A stretch of 64,000 nucleotides of DNA from Gari tellinella (lineage: Eukaryota > Mollusca > Bivalvia > Cardiida > Psammobiidae). Shown here piece by piece: positions 1 through 13,200 of this stretch. The notes under the pieces were generated by a model. That model made no database searches and was not told the DNA's origin. It saw only the letters and a list, made by a program, of their open reading frames with translations. A program made the position numbers and the translations under genes. The DNA lies in NCBI GenBank assembly GCA_922989275.2, contig OV277872.1, forward strand, positions 30,339,619-30,403,618. Direction: 5' to 3'. The first letter of the stretch is position 1, and every line of letters starts with the position of its first letter.

Positions 1-164
1 AATTTGCACCGAAGCAACGTCGCTACATTTCTTGGCGTACGCATTCTCGAAGCCAAATGACGTCACGTTAGAACGTTTAGCGCGTGAGTGTTCTACTAAA
101 AATTAGTACACTGAGACGGTCCTTCTTCGCTTATATAGTGGTGTGGGCGAGGTGTGTTAGAATA

Positions 165-276
165 CTCATTAGAATCGTCTCGAAGAGACGATTCTAATGA
201 GTAGTAACACCATAGGGTTTAATACAAAAATAAAGATTTAAGTTTTGCAAATACTCCCCTTATCTGGAGCAGTGTT
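165..276. mobile_element. hAT-like MITE, right half (CAGGGCTCCAGATAAG family)
   Basis: A perfect hairpin (ATTAGAATCGTCTC/GAGACGATTCTAAT) followed by CACCATAGGGTTTAA and the terminal segment CTCCCCTTATCTGGAGC. The same family is complete at 26565-26747 and 46500-46690. The left half is not recognisable. Bases 1-164 hold nothing I can identify. Confidence 0.6.
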
Positions 277-291
277 TACACTTAATCCCTT

Positions 292-535
292 ACCCATTAC
301 CCCATAGCCTGTTTCTTGTTTTGAAGATAGATGACCCCTTAAAGCAGGTTGAAAATAGAGCAGAATGCGCCTTAGGCGCATTTTGCTTTACTTTTAGCCT
401 GCTTTTAAGCTATTATCTGCTAGAATATAGAAAATATTTCTTATGGATCTTATTTGTAATAATATAAATTGAAACTATTTTCTACAGTAGAGGAATAAAT
501 TAAAGGCATAAAAAGGCGTATTCATGGGGTTATTT
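292..535. mobile_element. F1 MITE copy (piggyBac-type, TTAA)
   Basis: Begins near CCCATTACCCCATAGCC, contains the long F1 hairpin (about 340-415) and ends near ATGGGGTTATTTTTTAA. An F1 hairpin fragment also lies at about 850-955. Both are in the intron upstream of exon a. Confidence 0.7.
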
Positions 536-1093
536 TTTAAATAGATTCCTTTTAATGCCTTGCCCCAAGTAGAGTTGTTATTAGCAAACAGTTTGTATCT
601 TCTTGTCAAGTAACCCAGCATCTGATCAGGATCCAAACTGTTAGACACTCAATGTGTAACATAGTGACAAAATTGGGACTCAACTTGGACTCAAACTGAG
701 GACCTTTGGCTTACTATGCCAACATTCTTACCTATACAGCCATACAGTGAGGCCTATCAACTTTTTCGCCACAATCTCTACCCGGCTATGTCAGGGCTGC
801 CATAATTTGATCTTGAAACATCCTAAGATTTCCAAATTTTCTATTTTTCTAGGGTGATTACTTAAAGCAGGTTGAAAGTAAAACAGATTGCACCTTTATA
901 AGGCACATTCTGCTTTACTTTCAGGCTGCTTTAAGCTACCATCTGCTAGGATAAAAATTCACAGATTTCGGGAAAAATTGGAGAATTGGCAGCTATGGGT
1001 CATTTCGTCTTGGCCCATTTCTTCACCTGGGGAAAGAATGGGCCGACCTGTTTCTTCCATGGCTTCATTTGAACTTCTGTTCTGACATTTCAG

Positions 1094-1200
1094 CTATGGA
1101 TGTGAGTGCAGATCTGACTGAGTTGGGAAGAACTCCTGTGACAGTTGTGTCTGCTGGTATAAAGTCAATCCTTGATATTGGCCTCACCCTGGAGTACCTG
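1094..1200 (+). CDS. PsuG-kinase exon a: glycosidase active-site segment
   Basis: Encodes [20 protein letters not shown] followed by [15 protein letters not shown]. The Asp of SADL and the Lys of GIKS are 17 residues apart, the same spacing as the catalytic Asp149 and the Schiff-base Lys166 of E. coli PsuG (recalled numbering). The acceptor is ttt-cag at 1091-1093; the first two exon bases complete a codon begun in an upstream exon outside the window. The donor is gtaagacaag at 1201, phase 0. Confidence 0.9.
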
Positions 1201-4200
1201 GTAAGACAAGTAAAGTTAAAGTATACCATTTCTTAACCCATTATTCTACAGGGGTTCGTTTTACGAAACGTCGTACGACAAATACGGTTGTATGTCTAAA
1301 CTTTAAATACATTTAGTGTTTGACCTACTCTTTCAGCCAATCAGCAAGCCGCAAAATTCAAAATTTCGCTTGATTTAATTATTAAGTCTTCGTGATTTAA
1401 CAAGATTTGGCAATTTAATTATGAAGTGTGCGAGATTTAGATTTAGACGTTAGAAAGCTTTGCGCATGTGTTAATATTTCGGTCAACTCCGCCCATGGCG
1501 TGACTTTTAGGCTTCATGGGAAATCCATTACACAGCAAAGTGCATATATACATGTATGATGTACAATTCAATTTCGAGGAAAATAGACATTTTGTAGCTC
1601 GCTGGTCGGAAGAAACTTGTGAAAATCATTCAAATTTTATTTAATCTTTAGGAGTGGGGAATAAGAAAAAGATAACACACAATATAATTAACCCTTAGCC
1701 TGCCAGTCACGACTATAGCTCCATATGCAAACAGCTTGGATCCGGATGAGACGCCGAGTAACTCGGCGTCTCATCCGGATCCAAGCTGTTTGACACTCAG
1801 ACAAAATTTTGAGCAATTTTGAGCAACTTTGAAGCACTTTGAAACTTCAAGCAGACGAGAAATATAGCAGACGACAATTTATTTGGCGGGCTAAGGGTTA
1901 AACAGAATTCTAACTGTTATAAAAACACCAACACCTACAAACCATTGTCAATCTTGAAAATGAAGTCGCGGCCAGAATGCTAAAGACAGGCGACTGCTTA
2001 ATGCAAGATCAAAATAATGCAGAAAGCTCATTTATGAGTTTTCTGCATTATTTCATGCTGCATTAAGCAACCACCTGTATTCAAGGTTCAAGTGTGAATT
2101 TTAGATCGCCTGTTAATGCTTAATGCTGGACAAAACTAATGCAGAAAGTTCCTATTGGAGATTTCTGCATTATTTTATGCTACATTAAGCAACCTCCTGT
2201 AATTAATGTTACAAATGGATATCATTGAGATCTCTTTCAGGGGATTGCTTAATGCTGGGTAAAACTAATGCAGAAATTTCCTATAGAAGCTTTCTGCATT
2301 AATGTATGCTGTATTAATTAGCGCAACCTGTATGAGATATTTCAAATATGTGTTCTGTTACACTTTAGACGTCAATTACTATCATTTTCCTGTCGGTTTT
2401 GAAGATAACCATTTTCTTGACGCAACTTGGTACATGAATTGTCATGCGCCATGTTGCTTCGACACGTAATAAAACACACATATACAGTTAAACCTCGATG
2501 TATCGAACTTCAAGGGACTGTGAAGAAAACTTCGAAACATCGGGGCTTCGAATCATAAATGGGTTGTGATTTGAGTATTGAATTTCAATGCATATCAGAT
2601 CTATAAGAACTATCGTTCCCGGCGTGTAATGTTTTCACGTCTATGTGTACTTTTTGGCATATTGAAATAAAACATAAATCCGACGTGTTCTTTATCATTT
2701 ATAAAAACAACGGCATAAATAACAAAATACAATACATGTGTACAAAGGTAGGAGAATTCATAGTTATACGCATTAAAACATAGAAAAAAACAACTACATG
2801 TATCTTACTTTCAACTTAGATGCTGTCAATAACACCAAGATGCAAAACTACGGTGGAAATGCCGAAAATCGTACTATGTACAGTGTAACTGTCAATCAAT
2901 TTAGCTTCTAGATTGAAATAAACATTTGATTAAATAATAATGATTTTAAAGATTAATTTTCGACTTCGAGGTTGTCAAGATTGCAGGTGCATAAATACGA
3001 ACATACAGTAATATCGTTATCGATATCTTAACAGAGTTGTCGTTCGTTGTGAGATGGGTCTGCCCAGCTATCCCCACGGATTGGTTACCGGGTCTTTCAC
3101 CGGACAGACCATGATCGGAGCGCATCTGCCATGTTGTGGCTCTGATAATAGAATGCCGACCACTGGTTTATCAGCATTATTAAACTTCTCACAAAGTTTG
3201 GCTTGTTTCGTTAATTGTCGGTCCAAAACAGTCCTTGCGGTTTATTTACTCATTTTGATAAATTGGTTTCATCAAGCCTTTAAACATGGCAGCGTTGTCA
3301 ATATCATTAACGAAAACTGTGAAATAATTAAATGACAAACTTACCCAATTATTACTGATAACACAGACTGTGCATGCAGAATTAAAAGAGCACCCCAGCG
3401 TGTTTTCACGCGAAGGTGTGAAAAATTAGCGTCAGTCTAGCGAGTCATGTAATCTGTTGATCCATGTTAGTTGACAGGTAATCGATGTTCGATACATTTG
3501 TGGTATTTTATGTTGGATTTATATGAAAAGGACTGGAAAAAAACTTCGATACAACGGGGAATTCGATCCACATAACTTCGATTCATGGATGTGTTTTTAC
3601 AAGGAATATATAGTGGAAAAGATCGGGACTTCAAAAAAACTTCGACACAACGGGGTATTCGATTTATCGAAGTTCAATACATAGAGGTTTAACTGTATGT
3701 AACAGGCTGTGTAAACATCTGTCGGCGGAGAAAAATATGGTAATGACATGCCAGTGACGTCATATGTGGGCGGGTCAAACACTAAAATGGTTAGAGTTTA
3801 TTTCATAGCACTTAATAATTAAGAAGCCACATTCGGTAGCAAGGCTCCCCTAATTTTTTTGGCTTCTTAATTATTAAGAAACTATGAAATAACCTCTAAC
3901 TATTACTTAATTTCTAATTTTTACATGACAATTCCAAAGAGATATCACAAGACAGGATTAGATGGAGAAATATACAATAATTTAGAATTTTAGAATCTGT
4001 CTTACGTCAATATTTGTCGTTTTCGAAATTAAGTTTCATAAAACCGGCCCCTGATAAACATTTTCGCATTTAATTTGTTCCTCCACAGAAGAGAAAACAT
4101 GTTGTTCCAATATATACAATAATGAAAATATATCATTTAAGAAATATTTTCTTTTTTCCAGTAGATGGTAGCTTAAAGCAGGCTGAAAGTAAAGCAGAAT

Positions 4201-7200
4201 ATGCCTTTAAAAGGCACATTCTGCTTTATTTTCAACCTGCTTAAAGTGGTCACCTGTCTTCAAAACTAGAAACAGTCTATGAGTTAATTGGTTAAGCCAC
4301 AGGTTAGCTATGCAGTATTTTGACGTGTATTTTCATATTTCAGGAGACTCAAGGGGTTTGTGTGGCAACGTATGGCAGTACCAGACAGTTCCCGGCTTTC
4401 TTTACTCGAGACAGTGGCTTCCTGTCCCCTTATAATGTACAAACCCCGCGGCAGGCAGCAGAAATGATATGTAAGACTTAGATTTCCATGGATACTCTTT
4501 AACCCATTACTCCATAAATACACCTTTTTATGCCCCCACAGGACTTAGTCAGGGGCATATTGGTTTTGGTCTGTCTGTTTGTTTGTTTGTTTGTCTATCT
4601 GTACACAACTTTAACCTTGTCCATAATTTTAGAAGTAAATCTGATAGAGACTTCATATTTGGCATGTGTACGCAACTCAAGAAGTTCTTGAGTTCAATAC
4701 AAGTTGGGTCAAGTTTGACAAAGGTCAAGGTCATTTAAAGGTAATAAAGACTGAATTTTACATGAGCCATAACTTTAGAACTACTTGGGATAAAGACTTT
4801 ATATTAAGCATGTGTACCCACTATAAGAAGCTTTTGAATTTGGTACAAGTAGGGTCATTTTTGACAAAGGTCAAGGTCATTTAGAGGCCATTTAAAAATA
4901 AAATAAACTAAAATTTATATTGGCCATACCATTTGAGCTGATATGATGAATGTGATACAGATTTCATACTTTGCACTTGTATTCAAGCAGCTCTTAGTGC
5001 AGTACATATTTGTTTATGTTCACCAAGGGTCAAGGTCAAATCAGGGGGCAAATAGTTTCACAAACACATCTTGTTATGTCTGTTTATTTCTCAATGGAAG
5101 CAAATAGTCCCTCTTGTTACAGTTATGAATATGCACCATCACAAATAATTTCTGTATCCTAGCAGATGGTAATTAGAGCAGGCACTCTGCTTTACTATAG
5201 GCTTATAAAGACATACTTATGGAGTAATGGGTGAAGGAAAATGTGATCCAAAAACGAAAACTAGTACAATCCATGGATGATTTTTGGTCTTATGTACAGT
5301 AAAACTTTTCTATTACGACTATTAAAACGAAGGCTCATTAATTGTATAAAAGACAGGGGACAACTGAAAGCAAGGTGACAGTGAAACAGAAAGCTCCTAA
5401 AGGAGCTTTCTGTTCTGCTGTCACCTTGATTTAAGCAGTCACCTACCCTAAACACCTTATAATAAGCAAAATAAGGTGGTCATGATAGAGAGGTTAAACT
5501 GTATATCAAATGTTAAGTCTCTGTAAGCAAGTTTAGAACTCGGACTCGGTTTTCTTTCAGATATGAGCAAGACTATTGGCTTACAGGCTGGTATGTTGAT
5601 TGGTGTGCCAATTCCTGAAGAATTTGACACACTGGGACAGGAAATAGAGACAGTGATCCAGTCTATTGTCAGGGAAGCAAAGTAGGTTTCTAGTAGCTCG
5701 TCTGTATAAAGTACAAGACAAGCTTATCCTATACCCCTGGTGCAGTCGTTGTTTCCGGCCGTAAGCAGTTTTTTAGAAAAAGCTCATGACTTCTATGTCC
5801 CTTGAGATATTGCTTTCAATTTTGGTATACATGTACATAAATTTTTTTTACTCCAATGACCTTGACCCTTATCTTAAGGTCCACATTTATGTTGCGAAAA
5901 ATGCTTATATCTCCTATGTCCCTTAATGTATTACATTAATATTTGATTTGCATGTGCATATGGACAAGACATTTCCAGGAACATAATAATCTTGATTCAT
6001 GTGACCTTGACCTCAGCCTCCTTTTATGTTTTTACGTGTATGTGTGCTGGAACAAGCTTTGTTCTCTCTCTGACAACACTTTGTTATGTTTATACAGTGC
6101 TCCCTCCCTACAACGGCCCTCCCAACAACGATTCCCTTCTTACGACCCTTGTAGCTGTTCCCCAAACATTACAATTATGTTTAACGATTTTGCTGCTGCA
6201 ATGTCGACTGCATAAAATTATCGTCTGCTGGTTTCTCAAATTTACATTTTGGACATTTTTATAGAAAAAAAAAACAACTGACGAATAACAAACAGCTTGA
6301 ATCCAGATCAGACGCCGCGTTACGCGGCGTCTGATCTGGTTTCAAACTGTTTGCAAATGTAAATCAATATCCCTCCCTATAACGACTTCCTCCGAACAAC
6401 GCACACGGTTTTTGTCTCCCAGTTGATGTCATTGTAGAGGGGGAACGCTGTAATTGTTTCGCAATAAGTTAACAATCTCAGAATATTTCAAATTCAGCCG
6501 AATCCTGATAACTCGCTTAACCCATTATCCCATAAATATGCCTTTTTACACCTTTATTTTATTCATACCTTGAAGAAAAAAATCCATTTTATACAGTCAT
6601 AAATGTGCAACATAAGAAATATTTCCTATATCCAAGCAGATGGTAGCTTAAAGCAGGCCGAAAGTAAAGCAGAATGCACCTTAATGCGCAGAATGCTTTA
6701 CTTTCAACCGAATTTAAGTGGTCACCTGTCTTCAAAACTGGAAATGTTGATTAAAAGTTTCATGGGTGAATGAATTAAGGGATAAAATAAGTTTTGTTTG
6801 TTTAACAGGGAGAAGAACATTGTTGGCAAGGAGGTGACACCGTATATTCTCGGCCGAGTTAATGAATGTACTGAAGGCAGATCCTTGGAAGCAAGTATCC
6901 TTTAGTACAAATGGTTAGTCAAGTCTCCCATAGACAAACTTGTGATTATCTAAAGAAATATTGTAGATCCAAATGGGACGCTGCATTATGTGGCATATCA
7001 TCAGGGTCCAAACACTTTGTCACTCTGACCCTATTTTGGAAAGAAATCATTGAAAATTATAAATTTATAATACTAGCAGACCACAATTGGTGAAGTCATG
7101 GTTGTTGTTGTTTCTTAGAAGGAATTTATGTCCACCCGAAGTCATGTAATGATGCATCATCCCATTCCTTGCAGCTCTGGGGCCGTTTCGTAAAACTTTG

Positions 7201-10200
7201 TACCACAATTGTTGTCGTAAGTCTGAATATAAAAGTCTCAATTATTATTTATTTCTCCATCTAATCCTGTCTTGTGATATCTCTTTGGAATCGTCTTGAA
7301 AAGACGATTCCATAGAGGTGTCACAATACAGGATTAGATAGCGAAAACAGAAATTAAAAGTATTTTAAAGTTTTGACTTACAACTGTTTTTGTCGTACAA
7401 AGTTTTAGGAATCAGGCCCCAACCGTTTTTGTCGTATGAAGCTGAAGCCTGGTCAACATCAGCTCATTGTTGTAGGGACATCATTGGTGAAGTCAACAAA
7501 ATTACTTAAATACTGTTTTACTCATTACCCATAGCCTGTTTCTTGATTTTAAAATAGGTTGACCACTTAAAGCAGGTTGAAAATAAAGCAGAATGCGCCT
7601 TCAGGCGCATTCTACTTTACTTTCAGCCTGCTTTAAGCTACAATCTGCTAGAATTTAGAAAACATTTCTTATGATACATATTCATAACTATATTATATTG
7701 GAATTATTTTCTTCAGTGGAGGACTAAATTAAAGGGGTAAAAATGCATATTTATGGTGTAATGGGTTACAGAGTTATTAATGTCAGTAGATCTTTCTTTA
7801 ACTAGTGTACTAGATATTGCTTTGATAAAGAACAACGCTGTGGTTGGTAGTCAGATAGCAGTGGAGTTGTCCAGTATCCAAAGAAATAACAGTGCAGGCA
7901 ACCAGTCAATTGTCAAGGACAAGGCCAGGGACAGTGCAGGAAACCAGCCGTTTGAGAAAGCTGAGGCTAGGGATAATACAAGGACCAACTTCAAGACTTC
8001 AAGACAAACTTCCAAGACAACTGGTAAGAAAGTAGTAAGTACACAGCCAGTTTCTGGTGCCTTGTTTGGATGTATCATAACTCTATTGGTATTTCTTCTA
8101 TTAATTCTATTGGTATGATTAACTCCATAGCATGTTTCTAGATCTGAACACGTGTGACCACTTAAAGCAGGTTAAAAGTAAAGCAGAATGTGCCTTAAGA
8201 TACATTCTGCTTTACTTTAAAGCGACTCGCAACCAGATGGTGCATTAAAAATAGTAATTTGTAAATATGTGTCAAACGCTTATATAAATGGTAAAGAATT
8301 AGTTTAGGATAAGAAATTCTGTTTAAAAAGAATGTATTTCAATAAAAAAAAATATTGGTCTCTGGTGGGATTCGAACCCGGGGCCCGGCATTGGCGGACA
8401 GAAGGCAAAATAGGGGAAACCGCTTAGACCAATGGACCACGGAACTATCCGTTTATCTCGGATCGATTTAACGTATTTCAATGTGTAGCGATCGAAAGTG
8501 CATACAACTTCGTAATTCGGCTCGTGTTTATGTCTGAGCCCGTGTAGAGAAGCAACAACAACAACTATACCGTCTACTAGTCGGTATAGAAAAACGATGG
8601 AAAATATCTAAAAATCTAAGATTCGGTGACGATTCTTGAGACTTTTTTTGGACTGATCATATTTTTTTAATGTCAGAAGCCAAATAATGCCACAAATTTG
8701 CTTTTATTTGAGTATTTTATTTTATTTTGACAAGTACACCATCCGGTTGCGAGTCCCTTTAAGCCTGCTTTAAGTATAAATTGTTTGCTAAAATAAAGAA
8801 AATATTTCTTATGATATATATTCCTGACAATTAGAACGATTTAATTCAGTTAAGGAATAAATTAATGGTGTAAAAAAATGTTTTTGGAGGTAGTCGTTAT
8901 AGGGAGGAAAATTAAGACTTGGCTTACATTTGCAGACAGTTTGAATCCAGATCAGAAGTCTCGTAACGTGGCGTCTGATCTGGATTCATGCTGTTTTTCA
9001 CTCATTATTATATGTATTCTATCAAAATGTCCACTTATATGTTATTTTGAGTAAAACCAGCTGACGACAATTTTAAGCAGACGATATTGCAGCAGTAAAA
9101 GAGTTTTAAGATATAATTGTTTTGTTAACTCTTTGAACCCTAGTAACACATGTATCCGTCATTTGCAAGCTGTGTACCTGTGAGGAGTACACTTGTCCTA
9201 TGCAAACAGTGTAGACCCTGATCAGAAGGCTCCTTAAGGAGTCCTCTGATCAGGGTCTTTACTGTTTGTTATTTTGAAATATATTGTAAATTCAACCCTA
9301 AAAAGTCAAAAATGGACTCAACTGAATTGAAAACTAGAATTATCCATTTGAGGTTTCAGGGAGGAAAGCGTTAAGGGAACTGCGACAAGGGTCTTTGTAA
9401 GAAGAGAGTCATTGTAGAGAGGGAGCACTGTATAAAACTTTGACTATTATGTGTTTCAGGTTGTGGTTGGTGGAAGTATAGTTGACTTCTATGCCCAGAT
9501 GACAGCAGCCGACTTTGAGGTATGTCAAACCAGGAACGTATATAGATAGGGACTGGCCACTTCTTATCTAATCGGGTATTTTATCGATTTATCTCTGTCT
9601 TCCCTTTCGCCGCGGTAGATAAGCGGGTGTAGCCGTTTTGGGTAGGTAAGCCTCTTGCCGCTACATTTTTAGATAACAGATAAGCTCATTTCAGTAATTA
9701 ATGCGTGCAGCTCCGAACGGCGTGTCCAAGTAAAACAACATTTGTCACTTATTTAGTCAATTTTTGTAAGTGTTATTAAATCGAGGGAAGCAATCCTCAA
9801 AATAGACATTAAATAGCTTAAAATACCGAATCTCTCCATACCTCCAGAGACGTACATAAATAATCAATTTCTATAGTTCCCTTTGTGTACAGCTCCCAAG
9901 TTAATTAATCCGTAATTGAACAATTACACAATGAACCATCTTCAACACCTCTAGACTTGATTACCTAACACAGGCTAGGCCGTTACGTCACTGTAAATGA
10001 TTTGTCCAGATGAATGTGTTCACAATCTAATTTAAACGCGCAAGCGTCAACAGTTAGTACACACACAAATTAGCTGCTCTAAATAGCCGCGAGATGTGTA
10101 GGTTATTTCTCCCAAAGATTAACACTGACCTGTGTTTAAGTGTCAATTCACCAGGCTTGAAATTGAATTTCTGTGAATCTGGATTTCTGTTTAAAGTTAC

Positions 10201-13200
10201 AATTACAATTTATTTTGTATATTGATACAGAATAGGAGATTAGGACAGCATTCGCGGGAACTTATGCTGCGATATTTAAGCCCGCATAACTCGACAGATG
10301 GCTGCGAATATACGGTAATTATTATACAGTAAAACCTCGGAAAACAGAACACCCTCCGGACCAGGTAAAAAGTTCGGTTTTCTGAGGTGTTCGGTTTTCT
10401 GAGGTGTTCGGTTTTCTGAGTTTGTCATGAATCAGTGCTAACAAATTCAGGCTGGGGCATCTTCACAGACCGGACCTATAACTTAATAACATGAACGTTA
10501 CAGTGAATTCTCATCTAGATCAAAACTGTTTGATAGAATGATCAAGAATGAGAATAAACTTTCAATATGACAGAGCATTTTTAACAATAGCGCAATAATT
10601 ATTTACCGTTTTTTGTCGCGTATAATGTGCACTCGTGTTTACTCTGTAATTTTAGGGTTAAATTACAGGATATAAACGTATTCCCATCGGTTAGAAGCAT
10701 CTGTGTTATGAATAAACACTTCAATTTTTAGGTTGTCGCAACCATCATAAAACGAAACAACCTCTGTAGTTTTAACTTTTGATGGGCTTACTTTATTCGC
10801 ATTTCGAGCAGCACACTATTCTATGGAAGTTCGTAGGTTCAGTATAATCAAGAACGTTTCCGAATTTGCGAATATGTCGCTAAAGGAAATTTTGCTGTGC
10901 AAATCGAGTGTCGGTGTTTTCGTTTTGCGTAGTTTATTTAGATGACCTAATTGAGCGGGTGTTTATACAGTAAGACTTTGCTTCTACAACACACTCATTC
11001 AGTACGCAATTGCAAACAATAATTATGAAATATAACTGAGTTATTTCCTTCAGAATGCCTTACTGAACTTTTATAAATTTGAATTCTAAACAGTAAAGTG
11101 TGCCGACGTACTTCGAAACAAACTACGAACAATGTAACGCATTTTGTTACTGTAGAGTTGTCAGGTCGGAGCCTAATTTTAATAAGCAATCAAGTGTCAC
11201 AACCGTGAAATACTCGTGTCATATCCAACAAACACCTCACTCATTACGCAATCTTAACACATACGCTTAGTGTCCCAGATGTGTTTAACGGTTGACTCGG
11301 TTGAATGAATTTTCCATGATCGCAATGGTGAAATTTGAGACGCGAGGTGTCATAAATACAGTGGATGTTCGGTTTTCCGAGGTAATGTTATGTGTGTCAT
11401 AACTTTTTGGGCCGAGAAAATCGTTCGGTTTTCGGAATTCTGAGGTTCCGGTTTTCTGAGACTTACTTTTGGTTAAAATAAGAAGGAAAAAAATCGGGAC
11501 CGGACAGAAAGTTCGGTATTCCGAGGATTCCGGATTTCTGGGACTCCGGTTTTCCGAGTTTATACTGTAATTGGTATTCTCTTGTGGTGTGTTTGTTTAA
11601 TATTAACCTGGTTAGTTATCAGTGAAATTATTAAGTAATTAACGTTTCTCATCAATAAATTTTCTAACACGTTCTATAGGACGCTTCACACGGCATCGCA
11701 GCTCATTTTTCAAATTCTGCAAAACATATTTACACAGATTAGATATGCAACCATAAAATAAATGATTATAGATCTACATGATTGCAGACAAAATTTGTAA
11801 TTATCTCAATAGCAACATCAATTTAATAAATAAGCTACTCTTCGTGTATAATAACAAATTACCGATAAGGCGGACCGGGAAATGTCGCCATTTTGTAAAC
11901 ACTGAATCAGCATGATTATGGGCATTTTGCAAAGACAACAACTTCTTTTAAACACAGTACACGATTAATGCAAATAGTTCATGCCAGCCTTTATTCTTTT
12001 ATATATCAGTACACTATGTGATCTTTTCAATCGAGCCTGCAGTTTGGTCACCACAACTAGAATAAAAGTACCTATAACTACTAAATCGAACAAAAACGAG
12101 GGATTTTTTGCAAATATGACCAACTTCGCAGGGACAAAAATGTACTTCAAACATATTAAAAAATAAAAATATATACCTCACGCCACCATTTTATGTTTTA
12201 TCTGTAAATGCTGCGTGTAATAAACCTCCAATTTAGCTCAAGTTAGAAGTTTATACTGTTATAAAATACAACCCAAAAGCTTAACTGCTTATAGCGGCTA
12301 CACGCGTACGATGGATTTTTTATACGCCCTTCTTCAGACGGGACGTATTATGTCGTGGCGCTGTCCGTCCGTCCGTCCGTCTGTCCGTCCGTCTGTCCGT
12401 CCGTTAACTTTTTCATGTCCGCTCTCTAACTCAAACAAATTTAGTCTAATCCTTTTGAAACTTGGTCAGAACGTGTATGACCATAATATCTCGGTCAAGT
12501 TCGATAACCAGCAAGATTGACCCAGACATTCAAGAGTTATGCCCCTTTTTTGTCAAAAACGGGCATATGAGTTTGTCCGCTCTCTAACTCAAAGAAATGT
12601 TTTTTAATCCTTTTCAAACTTTGTCAGCATGTGTATGACCATAATATCTCGGTCAAGTTCGATAACCAGCAGGATTACTCTAGACATTCAAGAGTTATGC
12701 CCCTTTTTTCGTAAAAAACGGGCATATTTTAGTTTGTCCGCTCTCTAACTCAAACAAATTTATTTTAATCCTTTTCAAACTTTGTCAGCATGTGTATGAC
12801 CATAATATCTCGGTCAAGTTCGATAACCAGCAGGATTGCCCTAGACATTTAAGAGTTATGCCCCTTTTTTCGTAAAAAACGGGCATATTTTAGTTTGTCT
12901 GCTCTATAACTCAAACACATTTATTTTAATCCTTTTGAAACTTGGTCAGCATGTGTATGACCATAATGTCTCTGTCAAGTTTGATAACAAGCAGGATTGC
13001 ACCAGGCATTCAAGAGTTATGCCCCTTTTTTCGTAAAAAACGGGCATATTTTAGTTTGTCCGCTCTCTAACTCAAACAAATTTATTTCAGGCCTTTTGAA
13101 ACTTGGTCAGCATGTGTATGACCATAATGTCTCGGTTATGTTTCATAACCAGCAAGATTGCCACAAACAGTCAAGAGTTATGCCCCTTTTTTCATCTAAA

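Larger units (their letters stand above)
8119..8890. mobile_element. F1 MITE interrupted by F4
   Basis: F1 sequence from ACTCCATAGCATGTTTCTAG to the right hairpin arm is split by the F4 insert at 8221-8758. Both sides of the insert carry TTAA (8217-8220 and 8759-8762); removing one copy and the insert restores CTTTACTTTAAGCCTGC, one base from the F1 consensus CTTTACTTTCAGCCTGC. Confidence 0.8.

Noticed and set aside
3054..3335. 93-codon frame in the 2485-3695 element
   Set aside because: No transposase signature, and the element is too short to be autonomous.
5943..6264. Overlapping 90-codon frames
   Set aside because: Span a pearl-type remnant and the F6 MITE; no domain.
7780..8118. Full 112-codon frame ending in a hydrophobic tail, as if a small membrane protein
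   Set aside because: The part 7814-8034 is exon e of the kinase gene; the hydrophobic tail is read-through into the intron.
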